From: Microbacterium oleivorans
GTDB taxonomy: Bacteria > Actinomycetota > Actinomycetes > Actinomycetales > Microbacteriaceae
NCBI RefSeq assembly: GCF_023715745.1
Contig: NZ_JAMBOV010000003.1
Span: forward strand, 310,001-374,000
DNA: 64,000 nucleotides
Direction of reading: 5' to 3'
Under the pieces are notes generated by a model. The model saw only the letters and a list, made by a program, of their open reading frames with translations. It searched no databases and was not told the DNA's origin. Positions 36,513 through 46,283 of this stretch are shown one piece after another. Numbering within the stretch: the first letter of the stretch is position 1; every line of letters starts with the position of its first letter. Made by a program: the position numbers and the translations under genes.

Positions 36513-37501
36513 TGCGTTCCATGAACGATTTCGGCAACGACCTGTACACCGGGAAGGTCTCCTTCCCGTTCGTCGGCCGCCGGCGGCTGTGGTTCCTCAT
36601 CGCCGCGATCCTCGTGATCGGCTCGGCGCTCGTTCCGGTCTTCCGTCCCATCCAGTTCTCGATCGAGTTCACCGGTGGATCGCAGTTCACCGTCAACGAC
36701 GTCGCCTCTCCGGATCAGCTGCGCGCGACCGATGCGGTGCAGTCAGTGGTCCCGGATGCCGCGACCCGCGTCACGACGGTCGGCGACGACAGCCTGCGCA
36801 TCCAGACCGACCAGCTGGGTGAACTGGAAACGCGCGAAGTCACCGATGCGCTCGTGTCGACGTTCGGGGTGTCTGAGGAGAGCGTCAGCTCGTCCTTCAT
36901 CGGTCCGAGCTGGGGCGAGAGCGTGACGCGGCAGTCCCTCTGGGGCCTCGTCATCTTCCTCGTTCTGACGTTCCTCATCCTGGCGCTCTACTTCCGGACG
37001 TGGAAGATGTCCGTCGCCGCGATGATCGGTCTCGTCGACGTGCTCGTCGTCACCGTCGGGGTCTACGCGCTGTTCGGGTTCGAGATCTCGCCCGCGGCGG
37101 TCATCGGCTTCCTCACGATCCTGTCCTACTCGCTGTACGACACGACCGTCGTGTTCGACAAGATCCGCGAGAACACGTTCGAAGACGGCGAGAAGTCGGG
37201 TCGCACCTTCGGCGAATCGGTCAACCTCGCGGTGAACCAGACCCTCGTCCGCTCGATCAACACCACCGTCGTCGCCGTCTTGCCGACCGGTGCGATCCTG
37301 TTCATCGGTGCCCTGTGGCTCGGGGCGCAGACGCTGACCGACATCTCCCTCTCGATCTTCGTCGGCACGATCGTCGCCGCCTACTCGACGCTGTTCGTCG
37401 CAGCCCCGCTTTACTCGCTGCTGCGGGAGAACGAGTCCGAGCTGAAGGCACGGGATCAGCGCGTGATCGAGGCCCGTTCGGCCGCCGTCGCCGCGGTCTG
37501 A
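36512..37501 (+). CDS. secF: Protein translocase subunit SecF
   Basis: 329-aa partner of SecD with six membrane helices. FSIEFTGGSQFTV (about 49-61) is the P1 signature, and the transmembrane block SYSLYDTTVVFDKIRENTFE (about 205-224) holds the conserved Asp involved in proton use. The ATG shares one base with the secD stop. The frame remains open upstream inside secD, but that is shadow. Confidence 0.96.
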   Translation: MRSMNDFGNDLYTGKVSFPFVGRRRLWFLIAAILVIGSALVPVFRPIQFSIEFTGGSQFTVNDVASPDQLRATDAVQSVVPDAATRVTTVGDDSLRIQTDQLGELETREVTDALVSTFGVSEESVSSSFIGPSWGESVTRQSLWGLVIFLVLTFLILALYFRTWKMSVAAMIGLVDVLVVTVGVYALFGFEISPAAVIGFLTILSYSLYDTTVVFDKIRENTFEDGEKSGRTFGESVNLAVNQTLVRSINTTVVAVLPTGAILFIGALWLGAQTLTDISLSIFVGTIVAAYSTLFVAAPLYSLLRENESELKARDQRVIEARSAAVAAV

Positions 37502-37519
37502 GCCGGATGCGCGCGGGCG

Positions 37520-37525
37520 TAGGAT
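37520..37525 (+). promoter_or_regulatory. -10 box of rel
   Basis: TAGGAT about 45 nt before the ATG; the leader ends with a strong GGGGAGGAG ribosome-binding site. Confidence 0.4.
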
Positions 37526-37570
37526 TGACCTCCAGTTCCACGCGCGTGCGGACAGAGGGGAGGAGATCGC

Positions 37571-39838
37571 ATGGCTGAAGCGGTCACTCCCACAGGAACC
37601 GCGACGGGCGGTCAGTCGCTGCGGCGGTTGGTGCCGCGGATCTTCTCCCGCGCCCCGTCGAGGGATGCGCTCGAGGAGCTCATGCGGACGGTGCGGGTGC
37701 ACCATCCCAAGGGCGACATCGCCATCGTCGAGCGCGCCTATCGGACCGCGGCGAAGGCGCACGCCTCGCAGAAGCGTCAGAGCGGCGAGCCGTACATCAC
37801 GCATCCACTCGCCGTCGCGCAGATCCTCGCGGAGCTCGGCCTCGGTCCGCGCGCGATCGCTGCCGCGCTGCTGCACGACACGGTCGAGGACACCGACTAC
37901 TCGCTCGACCAATTGACCGCGGACTTCGGTGACGAAGTCGCCATGCTCGTCGACGGTGTGACGAAGCTCGACAAGGTCAAGTACGGCGACGCGGCACAGG
38001 CTGAGACCGTCCGGAAGATGATCGTGGCGATGTCCAAGGACATCCGCGTCCTTCTCATCAAACTCGCGGACCGACTCCACAACGCGCGCACCTGGGGCTT
38101 CGTGCCCCCTGAGAAGGCGGCCAAGAAGGCGCGCGAGACCCTCGAGATCTACGCACCGCTGGCGCACCGTCTCGGCATCCAGACCGCGAAGAGCGAGCTC
38201 GAGGATCTGTCGTTCGCGGTGCTGCATCCCAAGCTCTACGCCGAGATCGACTCCCTCGTGAAGCAGCGGACGCCGCAGCGCGAGCAGTACGTGCACACGG
38301 TCATCGACGCCGTGGAGACCGATCTGCGCGATCTTCGGATCCGCGGGCGGGTCATGGGTCGTCCCAAGCAGCTCTACTCGGTGTACCAGAAGATGGTCGT
38401 CCGCGGTCGCGAGTTCGACGACATCTACGACCTCATCGGCATCCGTGTCATGGTCAACACGGTGCGTGACTGCTACGCGGTGCTCGGCGCGATCCACGCG
38501 CGCTGGACGCCGATCCCGGGCCGGTTCAAGGATTACATCGCCACCCCGAAGTTCAACCTGTACCAGTCGCTGCACACGACCGTCATCGGCCCCGGCGGGC
38601 GTACGGTCGAGATCCAGATCCGTACTCACGAGATGCACCAGCAGGCCGAATACGGCGTCGCGGCGCACTGGAAGTACAAGGAGCAGATCGCCGGCGGCAA
38701 GGCGGACTCCAAGGCCATCGACCAGGACATGGCGTGGCTCGCCCACATCTCGGACTGGCAGGCCGAGACCGCCGACCCCGGCGAATTCCTCGATTCGCTG
38801 CGCTTCGAGATCGGCGCGAAGGAGGTCTACGTCTTCACGCCCAAGGGGCGTGTGATCGGACTCCCCGCCGGTGCGACCCCCGTCGACTTCGCCTACGCCG
38901 TGCACACCGAGATCGGTCACCGCACGATGGGCGCCAAGGTGAACGGCCGGCTCGTCCCGCTGGAGTCCGAGCTGCACTCGGGCGACGTCGTCGAGGTGTT
39001 CACCTCGAAGAACCCGGATGCCGGGCCGAGCCAGGACTGGCTGGCGTTCGTCAAGAGCACCCGTGCGCGCAACAAGATCCGCGGCTGGTTCACGAAGGAA
39101 CGCCGCGACGAGGCGGTCGAGCAGGGCAAGGACGCCATCGCGCGCGCGATGCGTCGGCAGAACCTGCCGCTGCAGCGGCTGATGAACCAGGACTCGTTCA
39201 CCGCGGTCGCGCACCAGCTGCGCTACGAGGACGTGACCGCCCTGTACGCCGCCGTCGGCGAGGGGCACGTATCGACCCAGTCGGTGATCGAGAAGGTCAC
39301 GGCCCTGGTGCGCTCGGAGGAGGAGGACACCTCCACCGGTCCGATCGACCTGCCTGCCGTCGGCCGTTCGAAGGCACCGCGAGGCGGCGACTCGGGTGTG
39401 CTCGTCCGCGGCGCCCCCGACATCCTGGTCAAGCTCGCGAAGTGCTGCACACCGGTGCCCGGTGACGAGATCGTGGGCTTCGTCACGCGCGGCAGCGGCG
39501 TGTCCGTCCACCGTGCGGACTGCACCAACGCGGCCGCGCTCCGTGACCAGCCCGATCGGATGATCGAGGTCTCGTGGGCGCCGACGTCGAAGAGCGTCTT
39601 CCTCGTCCACATCCAGGTCGAAGCCCTCGACCGGTCGGGCCTCCTGAGCGACATCACGCGTGTGCTCAGCGAGCACCATGTGAACATCCTCTCGGCATCC
39701 GTCCAGACGACGAACGACCGTCTCGCGCTCAGCCGATACGTCTTCGAAATGGGTGACACCGTGCACCTGGACCGTGTGCTGAACGCGGTCCGGCGCATCG
39801 ACGCGGTGTACGACGTCTACCGCGTCACATCCTCCTGA
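37571..39838 (+). CDS. rel: Bifunctional (p)ppGpp synthetase/hydrolase (RSH)
   Basis: 755-aa long RSH protein controlling the stringent response. The HD hydrolase domain (about 55-200) has YITHPLAVA and [10 protein letters not shown] with the metal-binding His-Asp; the synthetase domain (about 240-360) has [13 protein letters not shown] and [12 protein letters not shown], the RXKD loop of bifunctional enzymes; TGS (about 415-475) and a C-terminal ACT domain (about 680-755) follow, with a CC motif in [16 protein letters not shown]. Both catalytic domains look intact. The last 22 bp overlap the convergent gene. Confidence 0.97.
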   Translation: MAEAVTPTGTATGGQSLRRLVPRIFSRAPSRDALEELMRTVRVHHPKGDIAIVERAYRTAAKAHASQKRQSGEPYITHPLAVAQILAELGLGPRAIAAALLHDTVEDTDYSLDQLTADFGDEVAMLVDGVTKLDKVKYGDAAQAETVRKMIVAMSKDIRVLLIKLADRLHNARTWGFVPPEKAAKKARETLEIYAPLAHRLGIQTAKSELEDLSFAVLHPKLYAEIDSLVKQRTPQREQYVHTVIDAVETDLRDLRIRGRVMGRPKQLYSVYQKMVVRGREFDDIYDLIGIRVMVNTVRDCYAVLGAIHARWTPIPGRFKDYIATPKFNLYQSLHTTVIGPGGRTVEIQIRTHEMHQQAEYGVAAHWKYKEQIAGGKADSKAIDQDMAWLAHISDWQAETADPGEFLDSLRFEIGAKEVYVFTPKGRVIGLPAGATPVDFAYAVHTEIGHRTMGAKVNGRLVPLESELHSGDVVEVFTSKNPDAGPSQDWLAFVKSTRARNKIRGWFTKERRDEAVEQGKDAIARAMRRQNLPLQRLMNQDSFTAVAHQLRYEDVTALYAAVGEGHVSTQSVIEKVTALVRSEEEDTSTGPIDLPAVGRSKAPRGGDSGVLVRGAPDILVKLAKCCTPVPGDEIVGFVTRGSGVSVHRADCTNAAALRDQPDRMIEVSWAPTSKSVFLVHIQVEALDRSGLLSDITRVLSEHHVNILSASVQTTNDRLALSRYVFEMGDTVHLDRVLNAVRRIDAVYDVYRVTSS

Positions 39839-40368
39839 CGGCGGCGCAGCTCCGCGGCGGCGGCTCGCTTGTGGTGGACCGGCCCGGCGGCCTCGAGCCA
39901 TGCGATCGCTTCGCCCAGAAGCTCGGGCCGCCACGCGAGCACGTCGTCGACCACGCGTGACGGCGCGGCAACGGTGACGGCGTCGCGGACGAGGTCGACG
40001 AGGGTGCGCACGGGGGTCGTCACCGCGACGCCGCTGATCATCTCGACATCGGATGCCGGCAGCTCGACGTCCCGGAAGCGGATCCGAGCGTCCACGGGGA
40101 AGGCGCCACGGGTCCGCCCTGCGCGTTGCAGGGCGTGGATGAGGGGAGGATCGGGGATCGCACCATGAACCCAAGCCGCGCTGGCATGCGAGACGGCGCG
40201 GTGGGCGCCGGTGAGTCCGCGGAACGAGGCCGCGCGCAGTTCGCGGGTCTCGACGGCGTCGGCGGGCATGTACGCCTCACCGATCTCGACGACGTGGCCG
40301 TCGAGCCGTGCCGCTGACAGTTCCGCGGTCGACAGACGGTCGCCCGAGAAGTACAGGAACGGCCACAT
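39817..40368 (-). CDS. Hypothetical protein, AbiEi-antitoxin-like
   Basis: 183-aa protein. The first 60 residues ([27 protein letters not shown], then [21 protein letters not shown] sequence) resemble the winged-helix plus linker region common in actinobacterial AbiEi-like/DUF559-type proteins; the block [17 protein letters not shown] and the basic helical C-terminus also fit. No AbiEii nucleotidyltransferase partner is adjacent, so an antitoxin role is not supported. I choose ATG 40368, preceded by CAGACT and 6 nt; an in-frame TTG at 40386 is the alternative. Its 3' end overlaps rel by 22 bp. Confidence 0.65.
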   Translation of the reverse strand: MWPFLYFSGDRLSTAELSAARLDGHVVEIGEAYMPADAVETRELRAASFRGLTGAHRAVSHASAAWVHGAIPDPPLIHALQRAGRTRGAFPVDARIRFRDVELPASDVEMISGVAVTTPVRTLVDLVRDAVTVAAPSRVVDDVLAWRPELLGEAIAWLEAAGPVHHKRAAAAELRRRQEDVTR

Positions 40369-40459
40369 GACGGCAGTCTGCGACAACCAGGCGTGACCGA
40401 ACGGCAGTGCCGGCGTTCTGTGGAGAACGCGTCACCCTCCGACGATGTGCGGAGAGTGC

Positions 40460-41713
40460 TCAGCCGCCCAGGGCGCGCAGCCAGCCCTTGCGAGCCTCGA
40501 GCGCGTCCTTGGCCTTCGCGATCGCCGCCTTGTCCTTCGAGGCTTCCGCGGCGGCGAGCTCGCCCTCCAGCTTGGAGATCGCATCCTGGAGCTGGCTCGT
40601 CATGTCGTTCTGACGCGCCTTGGTCTCGGGGTTGTTCCGCTTCCAGTCCTCGTCCTCGCGCGCTTTGAGCGCGTTCTCGACCTTGCGCAGCTGGTCGTCC
40701 AGCCCCCGCTCGGTCTCGCGAGGGAAGACCCGACCGATCTCATCCCATTGACGCTGGATGTTCGTGAGGAGGGTGCGCGCCTTGGTGTTGTCCTTCTCCT
40801 TCGCGACCCCGGCAGCCTCCTCGAGGAGGGCGCGCTTGGCCTCGATCTTCTCCTTGGATGCCTCGACGTCGGCGTTCTCACGTTCGATGCGGGCACCGTA
40901 GAGGACGTCACCGGCCGCCTTGAATCGAGCCCACAGCGCGTCGTCGGCCTTCTTGCCCGCGCGGCCGGCCGACTTCCACTGGTCGAGCAGGGATCGATAG
41001 GCGGCGATGCCGTCTTCGCCCTGAGGGGCGAGGGCTTCCGCGCGCTCCACCAGGCGCGTCTTCGCGTCGCGGGCGCTCTTGTGCTGCTCATCGAGGCTCG
41101 AGTAGAACTCGCGACGGTTCTTGTCGATGACGGCACGAGCGTCGCGGAACCGCTTCCAGAGTTGCTGGCCGACCGACTTCGGCAGGCGGGGGCCGGTGCT
41201 CTGGTGCTCCTGCCAGCGCGCGAACAGCGCCGCCACGTCGGCCGTCGTCTGCTTCCACTGGATGGAGCGCGGGTCCTTGGCGGCGATCGCCTCGATGTCC
41301 GCGACGATCGACTCGCGCTCGGCCACGGCGGCATCCACCGCAGCGCGCTGCGCCTGCGCCTCTTCCGCGCTCGCCTCCGAGAGGGCACCCTCCAAGGCGG
41401 TCACTCGAGCCTCCAGCGAGGCCAGGTCACCGACAGCGGCGGCGCCGTCCAGGCGCTCGCGGATCGCTCGGGCCGTGGCACGGAGGTCGGAGGCCGACGC
41501 CCCGCCGCGACGGTGACGCACTTCGAGCAGGGTGACCTCGGATGCGAGGTCGGCGAACTTGCGCTCAAAGTAGGCCAGCGCCTCTTCGGACGTGCCGTCG
41601 GGGTACTGTCCGACGACACGCCACTGGTCGCCCTCGCGGACGGAGACGGTGCCGTCGTCGTCGACGCGGCCCCACGGCTGGGTCTCGGCGGATTCAGGGG
41701 TGGCGGAACTCAC
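40460..41713 (-). CDS. DUF349 domain protein
   Basis: About 417-aa, highly charged helical protein containing repeated DUF349 units (e.g. WKQTTADVAALFARWQEHQ, LLDQWKSAGRAGKKADDALWARFKAAGD, LTNIQRQWDEIGRVFPRE) from about residue 130 to 390, ending in a coiled-coil. Function unknown in actinobacteria. Two GTG starts compete: 41722 and 41713. The second has GAGG 8 nt upstream, so I prefer it. It lies beside rel, a conserved actinobacterial neighbourhood. Confidence 0.87.
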   Translation of the reverse strand: MSSATPESAETQPWGRVDDDGTVSVREGDQWRVVGQYPDGTSEEALAYFERKFADLASEVTLLEVRHRRGGASASDLRATARAIRERLDGAAAVGDLASLEARVTALEGALSEASAEEAQAQRAAVDAAVAERESIVADIEAIAAKDPRSIQWKQTTADVAALFARWQEHQSTGPRLPKSVGQQLWKRFRDARAVIDKNRREFYSSLDEQHKSARDAKTRLVERAEALAPQGEDGIAAYRSLLDQWKSAGRAGKKADDALWARFKAAGDVLYGARIERENADVEASKEKIEAKRALLEEAAGVAKEKDNTKARTLLTNIQRQWDEIGRVFPRETERGLDDQLRKVENALKAREDEDWKRNNPETKARQNDMTSQLQDAISKLEGELAAAEASKDKAAIAKAKDALEARKGWLRALGG

Positions 41714-41780
41714 GGGGGTCACCTCGTCGGCGGCATGCGCCGCATGGGGGTCGGATTAGTGACTCAGCCTAGTACGGCGG

Positions 41781-42107
41781 TCACGGAGTGGGAGAGGCGG
41801 TCGGTGTGTCCGACGGCGAGGGGGACGGCGTCGGCGATCCGCTGACGTCGGGGCTGGGTGTCCCGCTCGGAGAAGCGGGCGCGGTGGGTGTCGGTGCGGG
41901 TTCCGGGGTACCGGGTCCGACGGTGTAGTACGCGACCTGAGCACCCAGCAAAGCGACGATGAGCAGACCGCCCGCGACGCCCGCGATCAGGTTGTCGCGT
42001 CGCCGCCGCTGATCGACGGATGCGTGGAATCGGCGGCGAGCCTCGTACACGCGGGCGCGCTCGCGCTCCTGCGCGCTGTCACGCCCCTTGCTCCTACCCG
42101 CTGCCAC
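41781..42107 (-). CDS. Single-pass membrane protein with Pro/Ser/Thr tail
   Basis: 108-aa protein: basic cytoplasmic N-terminus (about 1-38, ending RRRRDN), one membrane helix (about 40-62, LIAGVAGGLLIVALLGAQVAYY) and an extracytoplasmic tail of PTP/SPS repeats to the stop. The N-terminal half resembles the membrane anchor of the peptidyl-prolyl isomerase encoded at this locus in other actinobacteria, but the isomerase domain is absent. GTG start with AAAGGG 6 nt upstream. Confidence 0.72.
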   Translation of the reverse strand: MAAGRSKGRDSAQERERARVYEARRRFHASVDQRRRRDNLIAGVAGGLLIVALLGAQVAYYTVGPGTPEPAPTPTAPASPSGTPSPDVSGSPTPSPSPSDTPTASPTP

Positions 42108-42214
42108 GGCGACCCTTTCGTCCGTGCCGCGCTCTGCCGCGCAGCCCCCTGCACATTATTCAGTTCGCGGCATCCGTTCCAAACCGACGCGGTCACGATG
42201 TCGGTGGTGGCGAT

Positions 42215-42220
42215 TAGCCT
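42215..42220 (+). promoter_or_regulatory. -10 box of rarA, leaderless layout
   Basis: TAGCCT, 6 nt (GGGAGG), ATG. The spacer is purine-rich, but too close to the ATG to act as a normal Shine-Dalgarno site. Confidence 0.45.
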
Positions 42221-42226
42221 GGGAGG

Positions 42227-43546
42227 ATGGCCCCGAGTGACGCGCTTTTCCGTGGAGCGACGCCCTTGGCTGTGAGGATGCGTCCTGCGTCTCTCGACGA
42301 GGTGGCCGGACAGACGCACCTCCTGCGTCCCGGCTCACCGCTCGTCGCCCTCGCCGACCCGGGACGCGCGACCACCGGTGCCGTGTCGGTCATCCTCTGG
42401 GGGCCGCCGGGGACCGGTAAGACCACGCTCGCTCAGGCCATCGCGCGCACGTCGGGTCGCCGCTTCGTGGAACTGTCCGCCGTGACCGCCGGGGTCAAGG
42501 ACGTGCGCGAGGTCATGCAGGAGGCGATGACCCAACGAGATCTGTACGGGACGTCGACGATCCTCTTCCTCGACGAGATCCACCGCTTCACGAAGGCGCA
42601 GCAGGATGCCCTGTTGCCCGGTGTCGAGAACGGCTGGGTGATCCTCATCGCGGCCACGACGGAGAACCCCTCGTTCTCCGTGATCTCTCCGCTGCTGTCC
42701 CGCTCCCTTCTCCTCACGCTCCAGCCGCTGACCGACGCGGACCTCGGCATGCTCATCGATCGCGCGGTGACTGACCCCCGCGGTCTCGCCGGCGCCGTCG
42801 AGCTCTCCGATGAGGCCCGTGCCGCCCTGGTCCATCTCGCGTCCGGGGACGCGCGTCGCGCCTTGACCTCGCTGGAGGCCGCTGCGGCCATGGCCGAACC
42901 GGGCGGCGATCCGCCTGTCATCACCGCGGAACACGTCGCGCAGGCCGTCGACCGAGCGCTCCTCCGCTACGACCGGCAGGGCGATGAGCACTACGACGTC
43001 ATCAGCGCCTTCATCAAGTCGATCCGTGGATCCGATCCGGACGCCGCGATGCATTACCTCGCCCGCATGATCGAAGCGGGGGAGGACCCGCGTTTCATCG
43101 CCCGCCGCCTGGTGATCTCGGCCGCGGAGGACATCGGTCTCGCCGACCCGCAGGCGCTGCAGATCGCGGTCGCCGCCGCGGACGCGGTGGCGTTCATCGG
43201 GATGCCCGAGGGTCGGATCCCGCTCGCGGAGGCGACGGCGTATCTCGCGACGACGGCGAAGTCGAACGCCGCCTACACCGCGATCAACGCCGCCATCGCC
43301 GACGTGCGCGCCGGCGGCTTCGGTCGTGTCCCGGTGCACCTGCGCGACGCGCACTACGCGGGCGCGAAACGACTGGGTCACGGCAAAGGCTACGTCTACC
43401 CGCACGATCTCGATGTCGGGGTCGCGACGCAGCAGTACCTGCCCGACGAGTTGCGTGGCCGGCGCTACTACGAACCGACCTCGCGCGGCGTCGAGCGCGA
43501 CATCTCCGCCCGTCTCGAGAAGATCCGGAAGATCCTCGGTGACTGA
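42227..43546 (+). CDS. rarA: Replication-associated recombination protein A (MgsA/RarA ATPase)
   Basis: 439-aa AAA+ ATPase of the clamp-loader family acting at stalled replication forks. Walker A is [13 protein letters not shown] (about 56-68), Walker [12 protein letters not shown] (about 111-121), sensor 1 AATTENPSF (about 142-150). The C-terminal tetramerisation region contains [33 protein letters not shown]. Overlaps the downstream Nudix fusion gene by 8 nt. Confidence 0.95.
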   Translation: MAPSDALFRGATPLAVRMRPASLDEVAGQTHLLRPGSPLVALADPGRATTGAVSVILWGPPGTGKTTLAQAIARTSGRRFVELSAVTAGVKDVREVMQEAMTQRDLYGTSTILFLDEIHRFTKAQQDALLPGVENGWVILIAATTENPSFSVISPLLSRSLLLTLQPLTDADLGMLIDRAVTDPRGLAGAVELSDEARAALVHLASGDARRALTSLEAAAAMAEPGGDPPVITAEHVAQAVDRALLRYDRQGDEHYDVISAFIKSIRGSDPDAAMHYLARMIEAGEDPRFIARRLVISAAEDIGLADPQALQIAVAAADAVAFIGMPEGRIPLAEATAYLATTAKSNAAYTAINAAIADVRAGGFGRVPVHLRDAHYAGAKRLGHGKGYVYPHDLDVGVATQQYLPDELRGRRYYEPTSRGVERDISARLEKIRKILGD

Positions 43547-45047
43547 AGGAGAATGGACCCGCGAGTCGAGTCAGGTCGCGTACGAGGGTTTCGCTCGCAT
43601 CAGACGCGACGCCTATCGGATGCCGGATGGCACGCAGACCCAGTGGGACATCCTCGAACAGCATGACACCGTCGCCGTCGTCGCATTCACCGCGAACGGG
43701 ACCGTGGTCCTCTTTGAGCAGTTCCGTGTCGGTCCTCGCCGGATGCTTGCTGAGATCCCGGGCGGCGCAGTCGACCCTGGTGAAACGCCTCGCGAGGCGG
43801 GTCTTCGCGAACTGCGGGAGGAGACCGGGTACGCCCCCGCGGCGGTCTTCCATGCGGGTTCCGAGTGGAGCGGAGCCAACTCCACGCGCCGGAAGCATGT
43901 GCTCATCGCGGCCGACTGTGCCCCCGCAGGCCCGGCGGAGTGGGGGGAGGGCGAGTCAGGCACGGTGAGAGAGGTGCCGGATGCTGAGTTCCTCGAGCAC
44001 CTGCTGACGGGTGAGCTCAGCGATGCAGGCGTCGCACTCCGCGGCATGAGCGCATTCGTCCGTGCTCCTCTCGACGATGCGCGGCTCTCCCAGTTGCAGC
44101 GTCGCATCCGGGCGCTCCTGATCAGTCCTCCCACGGGCCCGGAGGCGCCTGATGCGTGGGAACGGCGCGTCCAGGATGTGTGGGACGCCGCCGCAGACGC
44201 GCAGCCCGAGGCACTGCGCGCGGCGATGGAGGACGTGCTGTCCCACCGTGCGGCCGATGACCCGCGAGCGCTGTTCGAGCGCGCGTCGGTCGAAGACTTC
44301 CTCGGCGAGGAGGCGGCGGCTGTCCCGCTCTACCGGCGGGCGCTGGATGCCGGTCTGGGCGCCCCCTTCCGCACTCAAGCCCTCATTCAGCTCGCGAGTT
44401 CGCTCCGGAACGTGGGTGACCCGTCCGGCGCGATCGCGGTGCTGAAGGCCATCGATCCGTCTGACCCGTTGGCCCCCGCCGCCCGAGGATTCGAGGCACT
44501 CGCGCTCTTCGACGACGACAAACCTGCGCGTGCCCTCCGCACCGCGCTCGGAGCGCTCTCAGGCGACGTGCCGCTGTACGGTCGCGCCCTGCGCGCCTAC
44601 GCCGATGAGCTCCACACGCGCCCCCGGATCCGGGTCATCGCGGTCGCGGTCGTGATCCAGGACGGTCGGGTCCTCGCTGAGGAGTATGCCGCCACATCGG
44701 CGCGCCCTGCCTTCCTGCGCGCCCCGGGCGGAGGGGTGCAACCGGGGGAGACCGCGGAAGCCGCCGTCCGTCGCGAGATCCTCGAGGAGCTGGGCGCGAC
44801 CGTCACCGAGACCCGGCTCCTCGGCGTGCTCGAGAACATCTTCGACAACGAAGGCCGTGCCGGGCACGAGATCGCCTATGTCTTCGCCGTCCGGAGCGCG
44901 GAGTTGGAGGCACTCCCGCGGGGCGGTCGACTGCCGGTGCTCGACGGTGAGACGAGCGTCGGGTGGTACCCGGTGGATGACGCGGCGAGGGAGTCGATGC
45001 CGTTCTACCCTCCTGGTGCCCTCGACCTGGCACGTGACCGGGGATGA
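43539..45047 (+). CDS. Nudix-TPR-Nudix fusion protein
   Basis: 502-aa protein of three parts. Residues about 15-180 are an ADP-ribose-pyrophosphatase-type Nudix domain with a complete box, G76 to Y98 (GX5EX7REUXEEXGU). Residues about 205-360 match the single-gene TPR_5-type tetratricopeptide protein of actinobacteria ([45 protein letters not shown]). Residues about 363-500 are a second, different Nudix domain with its own complete box (about 399-420). There is no internal stop or frameshift. GTG start 43539 overlaps rarA by 8 nt, with GGAAG about 9 nt upstream. Substrates unknown. In a prokaryote these parts are normally separate genes. Confidence 0.85.
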   Translation: MTEGEWTRESSQVAYEGFARIRRDAYRMPDGTQTQWDILEQHDTVAVVAFTANGTVVLFEQFRVGPRRMLAEIPGGAVDPGETPREAGLRELREETGYAPAAVFHAGSEWSGANSTRRKHVLIAADCAPAGPAEWGEGESGTVREVPDAEFLEHLLTGELSDAGVALRGMSAFVRAPLDDARLSQLQRRIRALLISPPTGPEAPDAWERRVQDVWDAAADAQPEALRAAMEDVLSHRAADDPRALFERASVEDFLGEEAAAVPLYRRALDAGLGAPFRTQALIQLASSLRNVGDPSGAIAVLKAIDPSDPLAPAARGFEALALFDDDKPARALRTALGALSGDVPLYGRALRAYADELHTRPRIRVIAVAVVIQDGRVLAEEYAATSARPAFLRAPGGGVQPGETAEAAVRREILEELGATVTETRLLGVLENIFDNEGRAGHEIAYVFAVRSAELEALPRGGRLPVLDGETSVGWYPVDDAARESMPFYPPGALDLARDRG

Positions 45048-45061
45048 TCCGGCTCGTCTGT

Positions 45062-45213
45062 TAGACTTGACCGGCTCGAAACCGTGTTTTCGGGCATCCT
45101 CTTCTCTCTTTCCCACCTTCCGGCGTGCCCCGGCGTGCAGTCCGAAAGGGCGAGAGAAGGCGATACGCCCGTGAGCCGTGAAAGACATGGCCACGTCATG
45201 GAAGGAAGATTTC
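45062..45213 (+). promoter_or_regulatory. rpsD promoter and long structured leader
   Basis: -10 box TAGACT at 45062-45067, giving a leader of about 140 nt. It contains a tandem copy of CCGGCGTGC (45120-45128 and 45130-45138) enclosed by an 8-bp complementary pair CTTCTCTC (45101-45108) / GAGAGAAG (45152-45159). S4 binds its own mRNA leader in other bacteria, so this may be an autoregulatory site; that is inference. Confidence 0.4.
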
Positions 45214-45843
45214 GTGGCAACGAAGTCCCAGGACCGCCGCAAGGTGCGCCTCTCGCGCGCCCTCGGCGTCGCACTGACCCCCAAGGCCGCCCGCTACCTC
45301 GAGAAGCGTCCCTACGCTCCGGGTGAGCACGGCCGCACCAAGCGCAAGCAGGACAGCGACTACGCCGTCCGCCTCCGCGAGAAGCAGCGTCTGCGCGAGC
45401 AGTACGGCATCCGCGAGAAGCAGCTGCGCAACACCTTCAACGAGGCCCGCCGCACCGAGGGCCTGACCGGTGAGAACCTCGTCGAGCTCCTCGAGATGCG
45501 TCTCGACGCCCTCGTGCTGCGTTCGGGCTTCGCCCGCACGACCGCACAGGCGCGCCAGCTCGTCGTGCACCGTCACATCCTCGTCGACGGCCAGCTCGTC
45601 GACCGCCCGTCCTTCCGCGTGAAGCCGGGCCAGACGATTCACGTCAAGGCCAAGAGCGAGGCTCTCGAGCCGTTCCAGGTCGCAGCCGCCGGCGGTCACG
45701 CCGAGGTTCTGCCGCCGGTTCCGGGCTACCTCTCGGTCGAGCTCGACAAGCTGCAGGCACGTCTCGAGCGTCGCCCGAAGCGCGCCGAGGTCCCCGTGAC
45801 CTGTGAAGTCCAGCTCGTCGTCGAGTACTACGCCGCGCGCTGA
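45214..45843 (+). CDS. rpsD: 30S ribosomal protein S4
   Basis: 209-aa primary 16S rRNA-binding protein that nucleates 30S assembly. It lacks the zinc CXXC motifs of the alternative form, has RLDALVLRSGFARTTAQARQLVVHRHILVDG (S4 RNA-binding domain, about 95-125) and ends in the usual VVEYYAAR. Start chosen at GTG 45214 because the family begins (M)ATKSQDRRKVRLSRA and AAGGAAGA lies just upstream; in-frame starts at 45178 and 45187 add non-conserved residues. Confidence 0.97.
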   Translation: MATKSQDRRKVRLSRALGVALTPKAARYLEKRPYAPGEHGRTKRKQDSDYAVRLREKQRLREQYGIREKQLRNTFNEARRTEGLTGENLVELLEMRLDALVLRSGFARTTAQARQLVVHRHILVDGQLVDRPSFRVKPGQTIHVKAKSEALEPFQVAAAGGHAEVLPPVPGYLSVELDKLQARLERRPKRAEVPVTCEVQLVVEYYAAR

Positions 45844-45861
45844 GCGAGGCGGAGCATCGCC

Positions 45862-45895
45862 AGAAGGGGCGTCGGGTTCACCCGGCGCCCCTTCT
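45862..45895 (+). terminator. Terminator hairpin after rpsD
   Basis: 16-bp stem (one G-U) around a very short loop, 18 nt after the rpsD stop, followed by CTGCTTT. Confidence 0.8.
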
Positions 45896-45905
45896 GCTTT
45901 GCACC

Positions 45906-45911
45906 TAACAT
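45906..45911 (+). promoter_or_regulatory. -10 box of the small membrane protein, leaderless layout
   Basis: TAACAT, 7 nt, ATG at 45919. It decides the start: an upstream ATG at 45910 would overlap this box. Confidence 0.45.
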
Positions 45912-45918
45912 GGATCCC

Positions 45919-46215
45919 ATGAAGAACGTCCTCTGGTTCCTGCTGGGCATCGCCGGCGGTTTCGTCGCTGCGCACCTGGTCAACAAGGACCCTCGAGGTC
46001 AGGAGCTCCTCTCCGAGGTCGACCTGCGGATCTCCGAGTTCACCGACCGGATGGCGGATGCTTACCGGGCGCAGGAGGCGAAGATCGACGGCATCGTCGC
46101 CGACGCGAAGGACGTCGCCACGGACGTCGCAGGCGACGTGAAGGATGCCGCATCCGACCTCGTCGACGGCGTCGCCGCCGCGGGTCGCTCCGCGGCCGCC
46201 AAGCTCGACGACTGA
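45919..46215 (+). CDS. Small membrane protein, YtxH-like
   Basis: 98-aa protein: a membrane helix near the N-terminus (NVLWFLLGIAGGFVAAHLV) followed by a charged, Ala/Asp-rich amphipathic helix with repeated VA-D-AKDVA-D-V units, as in YtxH or apolipoprotein-like stress proteins. Function unknown. It sits between rpsD and alaS; the region contains a GGATGC/GCATCC inverted repeat at 46143-46155. Start at ATG 45919 rather than 45910. Confidence 0.75.
   Translation: MKNVLWFLLGIAGGFVAAHLVNKDPRGQELLSEVDLRISEFTDRMADAYRAQEAKIDGIVADAKDVATDVAGDVKDAASDLVDGVAAAGRSAAAKLDD
46143..46155. repeat. Palindrome GGATGC-C-GCATCC
   Basis: Inverted pair of the recurrent hexamer around one base, inside the small membrane protein gene. 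Confidence 0.75.
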
Positions 46216-46231
46216 CCACCCCCACATCTCC

Positions 46232-46257
46232 CGGTCGCGCCCGTGCGGACGCGACCG
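46232..46257 (+). other. Hairpin before alaS
   Basis: 8-bp stem CGGTCGCG/CGCGACCG with 10-nt loop, 27 nt before the alaS ATG. No U tract. Could end transcripts of the upstream gene or shape the alaS leader. Confidence 0.4.
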
Positions 46258-46283
46258 ATCCCGCATGCAGTTGAGGACACACG

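Noticed and set aside
39817..40368. Type IV toxin-antitoxin locus
   Set aside because: Only the antitoxin-like half is present; no AbiEii-type nucleotidyltransferase on either side.
45178..45213. Longer start for rpsD
   Set aside because: Twelve extra residues are not part of the S4 family and have no ribosome-binding site; GTG 45214 does.
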